From: Bacillota bacterium
GTDB taxonomy: Bacteria; Bacillota; Clostridia; Clostridiales; Clostridiaceae
Length of the DNA stretch: 7,301 nt
Direction: 5' to 3'
Assembly: GCA_023451395.1 (NCBI GenBank)
Contig: JAEXZL010000055.1
Coordinates: 1-7,301, forward strand
In this document: piece after piece, positions 6,063-7,301 of the stretch
Layout of the letters: each line of letters opens with the position of its first letter
Position numbering within the stretch: position 1 is the first letter of the stretch
Program-made: the position numbers and the translations under genes
Notes under the pieces: generated by a model
What the model was told of the DNA's origin: nothing
Seen by the model: the letters and a program-made list of their open reading frames with translations, nothing else
Database searches by the model: none

Positions 6063-6818
6063 TTATTTTATATCCTCCTTTTTAAAGTTGAAGCCTCCAA
6101 TACCCGAACATATAATCAGATAGGATAAAGCTACTGCAAGTGCTATTTTAACATCCATTGCTTGTGGGTATTGCACAGCAGTAGGAGAGAAATTCATAAG
6201 CAGCAAAGCTCTTCCAAAATAACTATTCCCAACCACTGACCCTAAGGAACCTAATATCAAGCTGAATAATATGCTAAATGCCATTGTGCCTCCTATATTT
6301 TTAATAAAAAATGCTATCATTAGAAATACAGACCCATAGGCTGTATATAACAGAACCTGAATCAAAAGCATTCGAAGAAGCAGCAACAAATCATACATTG
6401 AGAAAGAACCATATATGCCGAAAACAAAAATTGATGTAATGATAGTAAAAAATATAGCAACTAGCATCATTAAAATTGAACCTACAGATACTGTGATTAG
6501 CTTAGACATATAAATTTTTCTACGACTAAAGCCTAGGGAAACGGAATCTTTAATTGTTCCTGTGCTGTACTCGCTTGTTATAAGCATTGTAATAAATATG
6601 GCCTGAAACAATGGGATAAAGTATGGCAAAAAGGCCCTCTCCATAAAAAGCATATATATCCAATGAAAGGTGCTTGGACTAAGCTGCTCTTTTATATGTG
6701 CCGATGAGCTAAAGTCTATAATAATATAAGCTACAAAGAGTGCAAGTATCCCTAAGCAAATAAAAAATGACTTGCTTCGTCTTAATTTATAAAAATCGGC
6801 TCTTAATAGATTAAGCAT
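6063..6818 (-). CDS. ABC-2-type transporter permease (BcrB-like)
   Basis: This 251-residue integral membrane protein has six likely helices (about 17-36, 65-82, 106-136, 145-171, 177-197 and 224-243) and no catalytic domain. After helix 2 it carries EYSTGTIKDSVSLGFSRRKIY (83-103), the conserved cytoplasmic stretch of ABC-2 permeases of the bacitracin/lantibiotic-immunity type (LanEG, BcrB). It should pair with the ATPase encoded immediately upstream to export or expel a peptide or lipid-active antibiotic at the membrane. Its ATG at 6818 lies inside the end of the ATPase gene (8-base overlap), and its GGGAGGT ribosome binding site is within the ATPase's last codons, so the two are probably translationally coupled. 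Only one permease is visible in this operon, suggesting a homodimer. The family is firm; the substrate is unknown. Confidence 0.9.
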   Translation of the reverse strand: MLNLLRADFYKLRRSKSFFICLGILALFVAYIIIDFSSSAHIKEQLSPSTFHWIYMLFMERAFLPYFIPLFQAIFITMLITSEYSTGTIKDSVSLGFSRRKIYMSKLITVSVGSILMMLVAIFFTIITSIFVFGIYGSFSMYDLLLLLRMLLIQVLLYTAYGSVFLMIAFFIKNIGGTMAFSILFSLILGSLGSVVGNSYFGRALLLMNFSPTAVQYPQAMDVKIALAVALSYLIICSGIGGFNFKKEDIK

Positions 6819-7301
6819 AGTTATTACCTCCCATCAATTTCATAAAATATTCTTCCAAGTCATCACCCTTGGATTGAATAGAATATATTTTCACATTATT
6901 TTTTGCAAGCTCAAGGCAGATTTCACCTGACATATCTATAAGATCATAAACCTTAATTATATTGTCTGGCAGCACCTCATAATTTGTTGTTTTAAAAGTG
7001 TCTTCCAAAACAAAGGATGCCGCAGAGCTGTCACTCACCTTTAAGTTCAAATATTTTCTGCATTTTAGCTTCAATTCCTTTGCTGTAAACTCCTCTACTA
7101 ATGAGCCATTATTTATTACTCCGTAACGTGTTGCCAGTTTAGATAACTCTCCTAATATGTGGCTTGAAATTAAAATTGTTATACCCTGCTCTTCATTAAG
7201 TCTTTTTAATAGTTTTCTCATCTCCACAATCCCTTGGGGATCTAGTCCATTAATTGGTTCATCAAGTATGAGAAAATCCGGATTTCCAAGTAATGCAAGA
7301 G
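6811..7301 (-). CDS. ABC transporter ATPase, BcrA-like (5' end cut by window)
   Basis: The frame is open to the window edge, giving the C-terminal 162 residues. It begins just after the expected ABC signature and shows Walker B with catalytic glutamate (FLILDEP, visible residues 9-15), the D-loop (NGLDP, 17-21) and the switch histidine (ISSHIL, H47). Walker A and the LSxGM signature lie outside the window. After H47 the GELSKLATRYGVINNGSLVEE stretch and a roughly 80-residue C-terminal extension are typical of BcrA/LanF-type ATPases of peptide-antibiotic exporters. A shorter frame from GTG at 7227 is not the true start, since Walker B lies upstream of it. The gene overlaps the permease by 8 bases. 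Substrate is unknown; antimicrobial peptide resistance is the family-based guess. Confidence 0.93.
   Translation of the reverse strand, partial: LALLGNPDFLILDEPINGLDPQGIVEMRKLLKRLNEEQGITILISSHILGELSKLATRYGVINNGSLVEEFTAKELKLKCRKYLNLKVSDSSAASFVLEDTFKTTNYEVLPDNIIKVYDLIDMSGEICLELAKNNVKIYSIQSKGDDLEEYFMKLMGGNNYA

Noticed and set aside
1..7301. CRISPR array, tRNA/rRNA genes, transposase or integrase, phage or toxin-antitoxin genes
   Set aside because: I looked on both strands and saw no regularly spaced repeats, no RNA-gene motifs and no such proteins.

Overview
The window is AT-rich, and every gene I can support lies on the minus strand, so transcription runs from high to low coordinates. Strong AGGAGG-type ribosome binding sites, BcrAB-type transporter parts, a Crp/Fnr regulator and a small RIC-like di-iron protein point to a low-GC Gram-positive anaerobe of the Clostridia. 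This is inferred from gene content; no rRNA or other marker gene is present.

Right half (about 7301 down to 3525), a membrane and cell-envelope module. In transcription order it holds the 3' part of a BcrA-like ABC transporter ATPase (cut by the window edge), a six-helix ABC-2 permease that overlaps it by 8 bases, and a one-membrane-helix sensor histidine kinase starting 17 bases after the permease. After a 175-base gap comes a secreted, membrane-anchored serine hydrolase of the class C beta-lactamase/penicillin-binding-protein type. A cognate response regulator is expected upstream of the ATPase, outside the window. The most economical reading is a peptide-antibiotic sensing and resistance locus with an envelope-modifying or peptidase enzyme next to it. 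A stable hairpin at 3423-3460 separates it from the next unit.

Left half (about 3395 down to 1), a metal/redox-stress module. A near-perfect Fnr/Crp-type palindrome (3380-3395) sits about 41.5 bases upstream of the predicted start of a transcript that would carry a 100-aa RIC/hemerythrin-like protein, a P1B-type metal ATPase and a free-standing HMA metallochaperone. A Crp/Fnr-family regulator follows downstream with its own likely promoter. It is cut by the window edge just inside its DNA-binding domain. The ATPase has CPG in membrane helix 6 in place of the usual CPC/CPH/SPC metal motif and has no fused metal-binding domain, so the small HMA protein probably serves it in trans. A plausible model is that the Crp/Fnr protein, which has an unusual Cys/His-rich N-terminus, senses metal, oxygen or nitrosative stress and activates the RIC-ATPase-HMA operon.

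No tRNA, rRNA, CRISPR array, insertion sequence or integrase was seen. No gene-free stretch exceeds about 220 bases.
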